Translations under genes and position numbers: made by a program
Part shown: positions 17,472 through 27,094 of the stretch, piece by piece
How the letters are laid out: each line of letters opens with the position of its first letter
Numbering within the stretch: position 1 is the first letter of the stretch
Origin: Acidovorax sp. 210-6
GTDB taxonomy: Bacteria; Pseudomonadota; Gammaproteobacteria; Burkholderiales; Burkholderiaceae_C
DNA length: 64,000 nucleotides
Assembly (NCBI RefSeq): GCF_010020825.1
Contig: NZ_JAACJE010000001.1
Location: 1,178,001-1,242,000 of the forward strand
Direction of reading: 5' to 3'
The notes under the pieces: model-generated
The model's database searches: none
Seen by the model: only the letters and a program-made list of their open reading frames with translations
Told to the model about the DNA's origin: nothing

Positions 17472-17942
17472 TCACTCACCCATTTGCGATTGCAGATAGT
17501 TCTGCACGCCCACGCGGCCGATCAGGTCGATCTGGGTTTCCAGGTAGTCGATGTGGGCTTCGGTGTCGTTCAGGATGCGCTGCAGCAGGTCGCGCGAGAC
17601 ATAGTCCTGCACTGCCTCGCAGTGCGCCATGCCCGCCTTGACGGTGGCCTGGGCGCCTTGTTCGGCACGCAGGTCGCAGGCCAGAATCTCGGGCACGTCT
17701 TCGCCGATCTGCAGCTTGCCCAGGTCCTGCAGGTTGGGCAGGCCGTCGAGCTGCAGGATGCGGGTCATCAGCCAGTCGGCGTGCTTCATTTCGCCGATGG
17801 ATTCGTCATGCTCCTTCTTGGCCAGCTTGCCAAAACCCCAGTGCTCCAAGATGCGGTAGTGCATGAAGTACTGGTTGATGGCGGTCAGCTCGTTCTTGAG
17901 CTGGGCCTGCAGGTGGGCAATGACTTGGGGGTCGCCTTTCAT
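17472..17942 (-). CDS. bfr: Bacterioferritin
   Basis: This 156-residue iron-storage subunit assembles into a 24-mer that oxidises Fe(II) and stores the mineral core. It has the ferroxidase ligands Glu18, Glu51 and His54, and Met52, the axial ligand of the inter-subunit heme, in the segment SIGEMKHADWL. Length matches the family (about 157). The start at 17942 fits the usual MKGDPQVIAHLQ beginning; the open frame extends upstream but is not conserved. It diverges from ahpC across a region holding a probable OxyR site, tying iron storage to peroxide defence. Confidence 0.96.
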   Translation of the reverse strand: MKGDPQVIAHLQAQLKNELTAINQYFMHYRILEHWGFGKLAKKEHDESIGEMKHADWLMTRILQLDGLPNLQDLGKLQIGEDVPEILACDLRAEQGAQATVKAGMAHCEAVQDYVSRDLLQRILNDTEAHIDYLETQIDLIGRVGVQNYLQSQMGE

Positions 17943-18048
17943 GGTGGGCTCCTGTGGTGCTGAGGGGGCTTGAAAAACACGCAGCGTATGCCATTTTTGC
18001 GTGGGCTGCATGTAGGGCGCGGCAATCGATCGCACGGAGTCGCTGTAA

Positions 18049-18114
18049 ATAGTTAAAAACCATCAAAACAATCGAATCAATCGATTGGTCAAATGCAGCC
18101 TGTAGCGCCATACT
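18049..18114 (+). promoter_or_regulatory. Probable OxyR site and ahpC promoter
   Basis: The spacing ATAG-N7-CCAT-N7-ATCG-N7-CGAT (18049-18085) follows the OxyR consensus of four ATAG/CTAT elements with seven-base gaps, with the second half degenerate. It abuts a promoter: TTGGTC (18085-18090), an 18-base spacer and CATACT (18109-18114), which would start transcription about 35 bases before ahpC. An activator bound here would contact RNA polymerase at -35. Confidence 0.55.
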
Positions 18115-18157
18115 TCGTCCTGTGTTCAGTTCTAACCTCTCTACAAAGGAAGCAACC

Positions 18158-18721
18158 ATGTCCCTGATCAACACCCAAGTCCAGCCCTTCAAGACCCAGG
18201 CTTTCCACAACGGCAAGTTCATCGAGGTGACGGAACAGTCCTTCAAGGGCAAGTGGTCCGTGGTGATCTTCATGCCCGCCGCCTTCACCTTCAACTGCCC
18301 CACCGAAGTGGAAGACGCCGCCGAACACTACGCCGAGTTCCAGAAGGCTGGCACCGAGGTGTACATCGTCACGACCGACACCCACTTCTCGCACAAGGTG
18401 TGGCACGAAACCTCCCCCGCCGTGGGCAAGGCCCAATTCCCCCTGGTGGGCGACCCCACGCACCAGCTGACCAACGCCTTTGACGTGCATATCGCTGAAG
18501 AAGGCCTGGCACTGCGCGGCACCTTCATCATCAATCCCGATGGCGTGATCAAGACCATGGAAGTGCATTCCAACGAAATCGCCCGTGATGTGAAGGAAAC
18601 CCTGCGCAAGCTCAAGGCAGCCCAGTACACGGCAGCGCATCCTGGCGAAGTCTGCCCCGCCAAGTGGAACGAAGGCGCAAAGACCATCGCCCCCTCGCTC
18701 GACCTGGTCGGCAAGATCTAA
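18158..18721 (+). CDS. ahpC: Alkyl hydroperoxide reductase subunit C (peroxiredoxin)
   Basis: This 187-residue typical 2-Cys peroxiredoxin reduces H2O2 and organic peroxides in the cytoplasm. The peroxidatic Cys47 lies in FTFNCPTE and the resolving Cys166 in GEVCPAKW. Length equals that of the enteric enzyme (187). AAAGGA ends seven bases before the ATG at 18158. AhpF, its flavoprotein reductase, is encoded 97 bases downstream, separated by a strong terminator, so ahpC can be transcribed alone at high level with ahpF as read-through. Confidence 0.97.
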   Translation: MSLINTQVQPFKTQAFHNGKFIEVTEQSFKGKWSVVIFMPAAFTFNCPTEVEDAAEHYAEFQKAGTEVYIVTTDTHFSHKVWHETSPAVGKAQFPLVGDPTHQLTNAFDVHIAEEGLALRGTFIINPDGVIKTMEVHSNEIARDVKETLRKLKAAQYTAAHPGEVCPAKWNEGAKTIAPSLDLVGKI

Positions 18722-18756
18722 GGCATCGCCACCCCGTCAGTCGCACTGACCACGAC

Positions 18757-18785
18757 GCCCGGGTGCCTGGCGCCCGGGCTTTTTT
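18757..18785 (+). terminator. Intrinsic terminator after ahpC
   Basis: GCCCGGGTGCC and GGCGCCCGGGC form a GC-rich hairpin (18757-18779, one G-U pair and a few loop bases opened at the tip), followed by six T. It lies between ahpC and ahpF and probably acts as an attenuator, reducing ahpF expression relative to ahpC. Confidence 0.85.
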
Positions 18786-18818
18786 ACGCCCATAAATCGA
18801 AATTTCAGGAGTTTTGCC

Positions 18819-20387
18819 ATGCTCGACGACAACCTCAAAGCCCAGTTGAAAGCCTACCTGGAGCGCCTGCAGCGCCCCGTGGAACTGGTCGCCACGCTGG
18901 ACGACAGCGCCACGTCGAACGAGCTGCGCGAGCTGCTGGACGACATCCGCGCCCAGTCGGACAAGATCACCGTGGTCGAAAAGAACGACCTGGACGTGCG
19001 CAAGCCCTCGTTCCTCATCACCAACCCCGGCACGGACAGCGGCGTGCGCTTCGCCGGCGTGCCCCTGGGCCATGAATTCACCTCCCTCGTGCTGGCGCTG
19101 CTGCATGTGGGCGGCCACCCCTCCAAGGAGGCGGCCGACCTGCTGGAGCAGATCCGCGCGCTGGACGGCGACTTCCACTTCGAGACCTATTACTCCCTGA
19201 GCTGCCACAACTGCCCCGACGTGGTGCAGGCGCTCAACCTCATGAGCGCGCTCAACCCGCGCATCACCCACACCGCCATCGACGGCGGCCTGTTCCAGGG
19301 CGAGATCGAGGCGCGCGAAATCATGGGCGTGCCCACCGTGTTCCTCAACGGCGAGCGCTTTGCCCAGGGCCGCATGGAGCTGGCCGAGATCGTCGGCAAG
19401 ATCGACAAGGGCGCCGCCGCTAAGGACGCCGCCAAGCTCAACGCCAAGGACGCGTTCGACGTGCTCATCGTCGGCGGTGGCCCCGCGGGCGCCGCTGCCG
19501 CCGTGTACGCGGCGCGCAAGGGCATCCGCACCGGCGTGGCGGCCGAGCGCTTCGGCGGCCAGGTGCTCGACACCGTGGACATCGAGAACTACATCTCCAT
19601 CAGCAAGACCGAAGGCCCGCAGTTCGCCGCCGCGCTGGAGCGCCATGTGCGCGACTACGAGGTGGACATCATGAACCTGCAGCGCGCCAAGGCGTTGAAG
19701 CCTGCCACCACCGAGGGCGGCCTGATCGAGGTCGAGCTGGAAAGCGGCGCCACGCTGCGCGGCAAGACCGTGATCCTGTCCACCGGCGCGCGCTGGCGCA
19801 ACATGAACGTGCCCGGCGAGGAGCAGTACCGCACCAAGGGCGTGACCTACTGCCCACACTGCGACGGCCCGCTGTTCAAGGGCAAGCGCGTGGCGGTGAT
19901 CGGCGGCGGCAACTCGGGCATCGAGGCCGCCATCGACCTGGCGGGCGTGGTGGCGCATGTGACGGTGCTTGAATTCGCCCCTGAACTGAAGGCCGACGCC
20001 GTGCTGCAGCGCAAGCTCAAGAGCCTGCCCAACGTGGACGTCATCCTCAACGCCCAGACCACCGAGGTCAACGGCGACGGCCACAAGGTCACCGGCATCA
20101 CCTACAAGGACCGCGTGGGCGGCGAGGTGAAGCAGATCGCGCTTGAAGGCATCTTTGTGCAGATCGGCCTGCTGCCCAACACCGACTGGCTCAAGGGCAC
20201 GGTGGAGCTGTCGAAGTTCGGCGAGATCGTGGTGGACGCCAAGGGCCACACCAGCGTGCCCGGCGTGTTTGCCGCCGGCGACTGCACCACGGTGCCTTAC
20301 AAGCAGATCATCATTGCCGCGGGGGCGGGCGCCACGGCCGCGCTGAGCGCCTTCGACCACCTGATCCGCAGCACGGCACCGGCCTGA
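18819..20387 (+). CDS. ahpF: Alkyl hydroperoxide reductase subunit F
   Basis: This 522-residue FAD disulfide reductase uses NADH to regenerate AhpC. The N-terminal tandem thioredoxin-fold domain holds the CHNC pair (Cys129/Cys132). An FAD Rossmann motif ([20 protein letters not shown]) lies at about 212-231, the redox pair CPHC is at 345-348, and a second nucleotide-binding motif is [15 protein letters not shown]. Length matches the family (about 521). AGGAG precedes the ATG. Confidence 0.97.
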   Translation: MLDDNLKAQLKAYLERLQRPVELVATLDDSATSNELRELLDDIRAQSDKITVVEKNDLDVRKPSFLITNPGTDSGVRFAGVPLGHEFTSLVLALLHVGGHPSKEAADLLEQIRALDGDFHFETYYSLSCHNCPDVVQALNLMSALNPRITHTAIDGGLFQGEIEAREIMGVPTVFLNGERFAQGRMELAEIVGKIDKGAAAKDAAKLNAKDAFDVLIVGGGPAGAAAAVYAARKGIRTGVAAERFGGQVLDTVDIENYISISKTEGPQFAAALERHVRDYEVDIMNLQRAKALKPATTEGGLIEVELESGATLRGKTVILSTGARWRNMNVPGEEQYRTKGVTYCPHCDGPLFKGKRVAVIGGGNSGIEAAIDLAGVVAHVTVLEFAPELKADAVLQRKLKSLPNVDVILNAQTTEVNGDGHKVTGITYKDRVGGEVKQIALEGIFVQIGLLPNTDWLKGTVELSKFGEIVVDAKGHTSVPGVFAAGDCTTVPYKQIIIAAGAGATAALSAFDHLIRSTAPA

Positions 20388-20478
20388 ACCTGGGGGAGCC
20401 ACGGGGGGCCGCGGGGCGTTGGACGCTGTATGCTTACCCGGTGAGCGTGCCCAGACACGCCCTACCGGAGACGCCCCT

Positions 20479-21228
20479 TTGACCGTCCGTACACCCAAGC
20501 CCCAGGACGGGGCCGCCACGCCCCCTCCGCGCCACACCCAGTTGCGCGACCGTGAACTGCAGCGCCGCCGCAGCGCCATGCTGTCGGCCGTGCGCACGCT
20601 CATCCGCAAGGGCGGCGTGCAGGCGGTGACCATGCGCTCCGTGGCCGATGCGATCGGTGCATCGACCACCATGGTCTATTCCTTGTTTCCCGACAAGGCC
20701 GCGCTCATCTCGCATGCGCTGGAGCGCGACTTTGTGCAGCTCTCGCGCCGCCTGCTCGATGCAGCGGGCACCTCGGGCACGGCGGCTGAACGGCTGCGCC
20801 GTGTGTCGCACGCCTATGCCAGCCACGCGCTGGAGCACCCGTTGCAGTACCGGCTGCTGTTCATGGAGCAGCGGCCGTTGACCACCATTGAAAACTCCGG
20901 CATCGAATACGGCAACCTGTCCGAAGACGCCTACGCCTTGCTCTGCGGCCTGGTGCAGGCCTTGGCCAGCGAACAGGGCCGCGATCTGTCGGCGCAGGAA
21001 ATCCAGACTGCCGCGCAAATCATCTGGGAGGGCGTGCATGGAACGGTCGCCCTGCGCCTGAGCACCGACAAAGACCCCTGGTTCCAGCGCCTGGCGCTGG
21101 ATGCGCACCTGGACATCCTGCTGGACGTCCTGCTGGCGGGCGTTGCCACGCGCTGGGCATCCCTTCCGGCAGGGGCGCCAAATAGTGGAAAAAATACCAA
21201 CAAGCGCCCACCAGCAAAGCGCAAGTAG
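20479..21228 (+). CDS. TetR/AcrR-family regulator, probable partner of the ABC exporter
   Basis: This regulator of about 249 residues has a TetR helix-turn-helix (VTMRSVADAIGASTTMVYSLFPDKAAL, about 53-79) and a WHG-type C-terminal domain (IWEGVHGTVALR). No ATG is available before the HTH. A TTG at 20479 after GGAG is the best start, and another TTG at 20419 is possible. It lies just upstream of a YbhGFSR-like exporter, as the CecR regulator does by function in enterics, so it may control that operon. The last residues (about 235-249, Asn/Lys/Pro-rich) are encoded by an AT-rich dispersed repeat, suggesting the original stop was displaced. Confidence 0.85.
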   Translation: MTVRTPKPQDGAATPPPRHTQLRDRELQRRRSAMLSAVRTLIRKGGVQAVTMRSVADAIGASTTMVYSLFPDKAALISHALERDFVQLSRRLLDAAGTSGTAAERLRRVSHAYASHALEHPLQYRLLFMEQRPLTTIENSGIEYGNLSEDAYALLCGLVQALASEQGRDLSAQEIQTAAQIIWEGVHGTVALRLSTDKDPWFQRLALDAHLDILLDVLLAGVATRWASLPAGAPNSGKNTNKRPPAKRK

Positions 21229-21247
21229 CTATTGAATTCATAGCTAA
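21186..21247 (-). repeat. AT-rich palindromic repeat, copy 2 (end of tetR)
   Basis: On the minus strand it reads TAGCTATGAATTCAATAGCT, then ACTTGCGC, a spacer, and GGGCGCTTGTTGGTATTTTT, the family pattern. It covers the stop codon of the tetR gene (21226-21228), so the repeat encodes that protein's tail. Confidence 0.75.
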
Positions 21248-21375
21248 TCCCTGGTCGCTGCCCCCTTGGTGCTGGCGCCTGGGTGGTGGCTGGCGCCCGA
21301 TGTCATGGAGCGGTGCCGTGGGGCGGGCACAATGGGCGGATACCCGTGCCTCCAAGTCGAAGGGATTCCCGCTCC

Positions 21376-22446
21376 ATGGCCATCCAATGGAAAAACTGGG
21401 CCAGCACCGCCGCCGTGGTGGCCGGTGCCGCGCTGTTGCTGACGCTCTGGGCGCCCTGGCGCTCCAATGGCCCGCCCGAGGGTCTGGTCAGCGGCAATGG
21501 CCGCATCGAGGCCACTGAAATCGCCGTGGCGGGCAAGCTGGCCGGGCGCCTGCAGGAGGTGCGCGTGCGCGAGGGCGACTTCGTGCAGGCCGGGCAGGTG
21601 CTGGCGCGCCTGCAGGTCGAAGGCCTGCAGGCCCAGCACGACGAGGCCCGCGCCCGTCTGCAGCAGGCCCACCAGGCCGTGGCCACCGCCCAGGTACAGG
21701 TGGCGCAGGCCCAGGGCAACCACCAGGCCGCGCTGGCGCAGGTGGTGCAGCGCGAAACCGACCTGCAATCCGCCCGCCGCCGCCTGCCGCGCACCGAGCA
21801 ACTGGCGCGCGACGGCTTTTTGTCCGACCAGGTGCTGGAGGACGAACACGCCAAGCTGCGCAACCTGGAGGCCGCGCTGGCCGCCGCCCGCGCCCAGGCC
21901 CGTGCCGCCGAGGCGGGCGTGGCCGCAGCGCGCACCCAGGTGCCTGCCGCGCAGGCCAACGTGCAGGCCATGGAAGCCACGCTGCAGCGCATTGCTGTGG
22001 AGCTGGCCGACAGCGAGCTCAAGGCCCCGCGCGATGGGCGCGTGCAGTTCCTCATTGCCCACCCCGGCGAAATCGTGGCGGCCGGTGGGCGTGTGCTGCA
22101 GCTCATCGACCTGGCCGACGTGTACATGACCTTCTTCCTGCCCGAAACCGTGGCGGGTCGTGTGGCGCTGGGCAGCGAGGTGCGCATCGTGCTCGACGCT
22201 GCGCCGCAGTACGTCATCCCGGCGCGCGTGTCCTTCGTGGCCAGCACCGCGCAATTCACCCCCAAGACGGTGGAAACCGCCAGCGAACGCCAGAAGCTCA
22301 TGTTCCGCGTGCGCGCGCAGATCGACCGCGAGCTGTTGCTGCGCCATATCGAGCAGGTCAAGACCGGCCTGCCCGGCGTGGCCTGGGTGCGCATCGACCC
22401 GCAGGCCCCCTGGCCTGAACGCCTGGCCCTGCCGCGCCAGCCGTGA
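21376..22446 (+). CDS. HlyD-family adaptor (YbhG-like)
   Basis: This 356-residue periplasmic adaptor has an N-terminal membrane anchor (about 9-27), [20 protein letters not shown] at the first barrel/lipoyl half, a long Ala/Gln-rich coiled-coil hairpin (about 85-210) and [20 protein letters not shown] at the second lipoyl half. It resembles YbhG of the enteric YbhGFSR exporter, which exports cationic drugs and monovalent ions by published reports. The start at 21376 follows an uninformative leader. Its stop overlaps the GTG of the ABC fusion gene. Confidence 0.9.
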   Translation: MAIQWKNWASTAAVVAGAALLLTLWAPWRSNGPPEGLVSGNGRIEATEIAVAGKLAGRLQEVRVREGDFVQAGQVLARLQVEGLQAQHDEARARLQQAHQAVATAQVQVAQAQGNHQAALAQVVQRETDLQSARRRLPRTEQLARDGFLSDQVLEDEHAKLRNLEAALAAARAQARAAEAGVAAARTQVPAAQANVQAMEATLQRIAVELADSELKAPRDGRVQFLIAHPGEIVAAGGRVLQLIDLADVYMTFFLPETVAGRVALGSEVRIVLDAAPQYVIPARVSFVASTAQFTPKTVETASERQKLMFRVRAQIDRELLLRHIEQVKTGLPGVAWVRIDPQAPWPERLALPRQP

Positions 22447-25208
22447 GCACACAGCCGCCGCCCGCCAGACACGTCGCCCAACTGCGCGGCGTGGGCCTGC
22501 GCTATGGCGCGGTCAGCGCGTTGGAGGGTATCGGCCTCGACCTGCCCGCCGGGTGCATGGTGGGCGTGATCGGGCCCGACGGCGTGGGCAAGTCCAGCCT
22601 GCTGGCGCTGCTGTCCGGCGCGCGCGCCGTGCAGGTGGGCAGCGTGCAGGTGCTGGACGGCGACATGGCGCGTGCCGCGCATCGCAAGAACGTGTGCCCG
22701 CGCATTGCCTACATGCCCCAGGGCCTGGGCAAGAACCTGTACCCCACGCTCTCGGTCGAAGAAAACCTGCAGTTCTTTGCCCGCCTGTTCGGCCACGGCG
22801 CGGCCGAGCGGCGCACGCGCATCGATGCGCTCACCCGCGCCACCGGGCTGCACCCTTTCCTGGCGCGGCCTGCAGGCAAGCTCTCGGGCGGCATGAAGCA
22901 AAAGCTCGGCCTGTGCTGCGCGCTCATCCACGACCCCGACCTGCTCATCCTCGACGAGCCCACCACCGGCGTGGACCCGCTGGCGCGCGCCCAGTTCTGG
23001 GAGCTGATCGCCCACATACGCAGCCAACGCCCCGGCATGAGCGTGGTGGTGGCCACCGCCTACATGGACGAAGCCCAGCGCTTTGACTGGCTGGTGGCCA
23101 TGGACGGCGGGCGCGTGCTGGCCGAAGGCACGCCTGCCGCGTTGCTGCAGCGCACCGGGGCCCAGGACCTGGAGGCCGCCTTCATCGCCCTGCTGCCCGA
23201 GGAGCGGCGCCGCGGCCACCAGCCCGTGCAGCACCAGCCGCTGCCCGACGGTGCCGAGCACGCCGTGGCGATCGAGGCGCACGGCCTGACCATGCGCTTT
23301 GGCGACTTCACCGCCGTCGATAGCGTGAGCCTGCGCATCCGGCGCGGTGAGATCTTTGGCTTCCTCGGCTCCAACGGCTGCGGCAAGACCACCACCATGA
23401 AAATGCTCACCGGCCTGCTGCCCGCCAGCGCAGGCCAGGCGCTGCTGTTCGGCCACGCCGTGGACCCGCGCGATATGGACACGCGCAAACGCGTGGGCTA
23501 CATGTCGCAAGGCTTCTCGCTCTACACCGAGCTGAGCGTGCGCCAGAACCTGGTGCTGCACGCACGCCTGTTCCACGTGCCCGAGGCCCAGGTGCCCGAG
23601 CGCGTGGCGCACATGGCGCAGCGCTTTGGCCTGCAGGACGGGATGGACGCGCTGCCCGACAAGCTGCCGCTGGGCATGCGCCAGCGCCTGTCGCTGGCTG
23701 TGGCCATGGTGCACCAGCCCGAGCTGCTGATCCTGGACGAGCCCACCTCGGGCGTGGACCCGATCGCGCGCGACAGCTTCTGGCGCCTGATGATCGAGCT
23801 CTCGCGCCGCGACGGAGTGACCATCTTCATCTCCACCCACTTCATGAACGAGGCCGAGCGCTGCGACCGCATCTCGCTCATGCACGCGGGCAAGGTGCTG
23901 GCCAGCGACACACCGCAGGCCATCGTGCAGGCCCACGGCGCGGCCACGCTGGAGCAGGCCTTCATCGACTGCCTGGTGCAGGCTGGTGGCGCGGCGGCAT
24001 CGGCCACGCCCGCGCAGTCCGCCGCCGAGCCCGGTGCCGACACCCCTGCGCCTGTACCAAGGCCCCCGCGCGATGGCCGCTGGCGCCGCAGCCTGCGGCG
24101 CCTGTACAGCTACGCCTGGCGCGAGGCGCTGGAGCTGCAGCGCGATTCCGTGCGCGGCGCGCTGGCGCTGCTGGGCTCGCTGCTGCTGATGTTTGTGATG
24201 GGCTACGGCATCAGCATGGACGTGGAAGACCTGCGCTTTGCCGTGCTCGACCACGACCAGACCAGCCTGAGCCGCGACTACGCGCTGCAACTGGCAGGCT
24301 CGCGCTACTTTCAGGAACAGCCCCCGCTGCGCGACGACGCCGACATGGACCGGCGCCTGCGCAGCGGCGACATCACGCTGGCGCTGGAAATCCCGCCCGG
24401 CTTTGCGCGCAGCGTGCAGCGCGGCGAGCGAGCCGAGATCGGTGCCTTCATCGACGGCGCCATGCCCCAGCGCGCCGAAACCGTGGCGGGCTACGTGCAG
24501 GGCATGCACCAGTACTGGCTGGTGCAGAAGATCACCGAGGCCACCGGCGCCGCGCCCGCAGGCCTGGTCAACGTGGAAACGCGCTTTCGCTACAACCCCG
24601 ACATCAAGAGCCTGCCGGCCATGGTGCCCGCCGTCATCCCTATGCTGCTGCTCATGCTGCCGGCCATGCTCACGGCGCTGGCCGTGGTGCGCGAGAAGGA
24701 GCTGGGCTCCATCATCAACTTCTACGTCACGCCCACCACGCGCACCGAGTTCATGCTGGGCAAGCAGTTGCCCTACCTGCTGTTGTCGCTGCTCAACTTC
24801 GCCATGATGGTGCTGCTGGCCGTCACCGTGTTCGACGTGCCGCTCACCGGCAGCCTGGCCGCGCTCACGGTGGCCATGGTGCTGTTCTCGCTCAGTGCCA
24901 CGGGCCTGGGGCTCATGGCCTCGGCCCTGGTGCGCAGCCAGCTTGCGGCCATGTTCTTCACCATGATCGGCACCATGCTGCCGGCCATCCAGTTCGGCGG
25001 GCTCATCAACCCCGTGTCCTCGCTCGAAGGGGCAGGGCGCTGGATTGGCGAAATCTACCCCGCCAGCCACATGTTCACCATCAGCCGCGGCGTGTTCAAC
25101 AAGGCGCTGGGCTTTGCCGACCTCGGCGCCTCGTTCGGGCCGCTGCTGCTGGCGCCCGTGGTCATCCTGGGCCTGGCCATTGCGCTGCTGCGCAAACAGG
25201 AGCGTTAG
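22443..25208 (+). CDS. Fused ABC exporter: two ATPase domains plus permease (YbhF-YbhS/RbbA-like)
   Basis: This 921-residue protein joins two nucleotide-binding domains and an ABC-2 permease. NBD1 (about 10-240) has Walker [10 protein letters not shown], signature [10 protein letters not shown] and Walker [17 protein letters not shown]2 (about 275-505) has GSNGCGKTT, a degenerate signature LPLGMRQRL and [13 protein letters not shown]. The permease part (about 545-921) has one N-terminal helix, a large periplasmic loop, and five C-terminal helices. In E. coli, YbhF holds two NBDs and YbhS/YbhR are separate permeases; RbbA has the same fused layout as here. The GTG start overlaps the adaptor stop. 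Confidence 0.9.
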   Translation: MSTQPPPARHVAQLRGVGLRYGAVSALEGIGLDLPAGCMVGVIGPDGVGKSSLLALLSGARAVQVGSVQVLDGDMARAAHRKNVCPRIAYMPQGLGKNLYPTLSVEENLQFFARLFGHGAAERRTRIDALTRATGLHPFLARPAGKLSGGMKQKLGLCCALIHDPDLLILDEPTTGVDPLARAQFWELIAHIRSQRPGMSVVVATAYMDEAQRFDWLVAMDGGRVLAEGTPAALLQRTGAQDLEAAFIALLPEERRRGHQPVQHQPLPDGAEHAVAIEAHGLTMRFGDFTAVDSVSLRIRRGEIFGFLGSNGCGKTTTMKMLTGLLPASAGQALLFGHAVDPRDMDTRKRVGYMSQGFSLYTELSVRQNLVLHARLFHVPEAQVPERVAHMAQRFGLQDGMDALPDKLPLGMRQRLSLAVAMVHQPELLILDEPTSGVDPIARDSFWRLMIELSRRDGVTIFISTHFMNEAERCDRISLMHAGKVLASDTPQAIVQAHGAATLEQAFIDCLVQAGGAAASATPAQSAAEPGADTPAPVPRPPRDGRWRRSLRRLYSYAWREALELQRDSVRGALALLGSLLLMFVMGYGISMDVEDLRFAVLDHDQTSLSRDYALQLAGSRYFQEQPPLRDDADMDRRLRSGDITLALEIPPGFARSVQRGERAEIGAFIDGAMPQRAETVAGYVQGMHQYWLVQKITEATGAAPAGLVNVETRFRYNPDIKSLPAMVPAVIPMLLLMLPAMLTALAVVREKELGSIINFYVTPTTRTEFMLGKQLPYLLLSLLNFAMMVLLAVTVFDVPLTGSLAALTVAMVLFSLSATGLGLMASALVRSQLAAMFFTMIGTMLPAIQFGGLINPVSSLEGAGRWIGEIYPASHMFTISRGVFNKALGFADLGASFGPLLLAPVVILGLAIALLRKQER

Positions 25209-25210
25209 CC

Positions 25211-26353
25211 ATGTGGCCGTACCGCCTGCGCATGCATCTGGCCAACATCCGGCGCCTGGGCGTCAAGGAGCTGTGGAGCCTGTGGCGCGACCCGGTCATG
25301 CTGTTCCTCATCCTCTACACCTTTACGGTGGCGGTGTACACCTCGGGCACGGCCATGCCCGAAACGCTCAGCCAGACCCCCATCGCCATCGTGGACGAGG
25401 ACGACTCCGCGCTCTCGGCGCGCATCACCGGCGCCTTCTACCCCCCGGCCTTTTTGCCGCCCGTGCGCATCACCCACGCCGAGGTGGATGCGCTGCTCGA
25501 CGCCGGGCACTACACCCTGGTGCTGGTCATCCCGCCAGGCCTGCAGCGCGACGTGCTGGCCGGGCGCCAGCCCACGCTGCAGCTCAATGTGGACGCCACG
25601 CGCATGAGCCAGGCCTTCGCGGGCAGCGGCCTGGTGCAGCAGATCGTGGCGGGCGAGGTGGCCGAGTTCGCCCAACGCCACCGCGCCGTGCAGGCCCCGC
25701 CGGTGGAGCTGGTGCCGCGCATGCGCTTCAACCCCACGCTGTCCAACGTGTGGTTCGGCTCGCTCATGGAGCTGGTGGGCCAGATCACCATGGTGTCCAT
25801 CATCCTGACCGGCGCCGCGCTCATCCGCGAGCGCGAGCACGGCACCGTCGAGCACCTGCTGGTCATGCCCGTCACACCCACCGAAATCATGCTCGCCAAG
25901 GTCGGTGCCATGGGCCTGGTGGTGCTGTTGGCGGCAGTGCTGTCCATGCGCGGCATCATCCTGGGCGCGCTGCGGGTGCCGGTGGACGGCTCGCTCTGGC
26001 TGTTCTTTGGCGGCGCCGCGCTGCACCTGTTTGCCACCACGTCCATGGGCATCTTCATGGCCACCCTGGCGCGCAACATGCCGCAGTTCGGCCTGCTGGT
26101 CATGCTGGTGATGATGCCGCTGGAAATGCTCTCGGGTGGCATGACCCCGCGCGAGAGCATGCCCACCTGGGTGCAATGGGCCATGTCCCTGGCTCCCACC
26201 ACCCACTTCACCGAACTGAGCCAGGCCATCCTCTACCGCGGCGCAGGCCTGGCCGTGGTCTGGCCCTCGCTGCTGGCGCTGGCGCTCATCGGCAGCGTGC
26301 TGTTTGCCCTGTCGCTGCGGCGCTTTCGGCGGGCGATTGCGCAGATGGCGTGA
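25211..26353 (+). CDS. ABC-2 type permease (YbhR-like)
   Basis: This 380-residue inner-membrane permease would pair with the fused permease encoded just upstream (two-base gap) to make the transport pore. It has one N-terminal helix (about 24-44), a periplasmic domain (about 45-180) and five helices in the C-terminal half. ABC-2 hallmarks include LIREREHGTVEHLLVMPVTP and LSGGMTPRESMP near the last helices. It is the last gene of the adaptor-ATPase/permease-permease operon. An outer-membrane partner is not encoded here, so a TolC-type protein from elsewhere is likely used. Confidence 0.92.
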   Translation: MWPYRLRMHLANIRRLGVKELWSLWRDPVMLFLILYTFTVAVYTSGTAMPETLSQTPIAIVDEDDSALSARITGAFYPPAFLPPVRITHAEVDALLDAGHYTLVLVIPPGLQRDVLAGRQPTLQLNVDATRMSQAFAGSGLVQQIVAGEVAEFAQRHRAVQAPPVELVPRMRFNPTLSNVWFGSLMELVGQITMVSIILTGAALIREREHGTVEHLLVMPVTPTEIMLAKVGAMGLVVLLAAVLSMRGIILGALRVPVDGSLWLFFGGAALHLFATTSMGIFMATLARNMPQFGLLVMLVMMPLEMLSGGMTPRESMPTWVQWAMSLAPTTHFTELSQAILYRGAGLAVVWPSLLALALIGSVLFALSLRRFRRAIAQMA

Positions 26354-26354
26354 G

Positions 26355-26423
26355 TTTTTGGCCAAATTGGCCTTTGGCGCTTATGGATCAAGCGCATGTT
26401 GCTATAAAAGTAATAGCATTTGA
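26355..26423 (-). repeat. AT-rich palindromic repeat, copy 3
   Basis: On the minus strand it reads AATGCTATTACTTTTATAGC, then AACATGCGCTTGATCCATAAGCGCC and AAAGGCCAATTTGGCC. This is among the most complete copies. It starts just after the ABC permease stop and may help end that transcript. Confidence 0.75.
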
Positions 26424-26507
26424 ATGTGTGTGGACGCTTCACAACCGCCCCCGGCAACCCCTGTGGCGCCCAGGGTTGTGCGCTCCAGGCCTGCGCAACT
26501 GCATAGA

Positions 26508-26888
26508 ATGCGCGCTGCCATGCGCCGCCTCCTGCTTGTTTTCCTGCTTGTGCTGATGTCGCTGCAGACCGTCTGGTCCGCAGCAGCGGCCTATTGCGCG
26601 CATGAGCAGGCGCCCGCAGCGGAGCATTTTGGCCACCATGCGCATGAGCACGAGGGCCACGCATCCACCGACGATGCCAACGGTGCCAGCACACATGCTG
26701 GCATCAACCTGGCTGCTGCCGACCTGGACTGCCACACCTGCCACGGCAGTGGCACGGTGCTGTTTGCGCCCTGGGAGGCGTCTGCGCCCCTGGCGCTGTC
26801 CGGGCATCCGCTGCCGCAGGTGGCAGCCCAGCTTCCGGCGCCGCTGATCCCCCGTCCCGAACGCCCCAACTGGCGCCCTGCCGCCTGA
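26508..26888 (+). CDS. czcI: CzcI-like metal-resistance protein
   Basis: This small exported protein (126 residues from 26508, or 122 from the ATG at 26520) has a signal peptide (RLLLVFLLVLMSLQTVWSAA), a His-rich stretch (EHFGHHAHEHEGH) and a C-x-x-C-H cluster (DCHTCHGSG). It resembles CzcI, the small periplasmic protein encoded ahead of czcCBA in Cupriavidus and relatives and thought to act in regulation or metal binding. It is first in the metal-efflux run, with 206 bases before czcC. Confidence 0.75.
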   Translation: MRAAMRRLLLVFLLVLMSLQTVWSAAAAYCAHEQAPAAEHFGHHAHEHEGHASTDDANGASTHAGINLAAADLDCHTCHGSGTVLFAPWEASAPLALSGHPLPQVAAQLPAPLIPRPERPNWRPAA

Positions 26889-27094
26889 TCCGGACGGGCT
26901 CGCGCCGGGTCGCGGGGCAGAGGGCGCACGCTGTGCGGCTTTCTTCCCTGTGGTCCCGTGTGCACGCCTGTGCCGCAGCGGCAAGGCGGGGCAGGGCAGC
27001 CCCATGAATCCCCGGTAGTGCACGCGGCAGCCCCGCGCGCATGCAGCCTTGCCGATGTATGAACCCTGGCCTCGTGCCACAGAGAACACATCGG

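Noticed and set aside
21303-25070. A 1255-codon open frame on the minus strand opposite the ABC exporter genes
   Set aside because: It is an antisense shadow in high-GC sequence: His/Arg/Gln/Gly-rich text with no domain, opposite well-supported genes.
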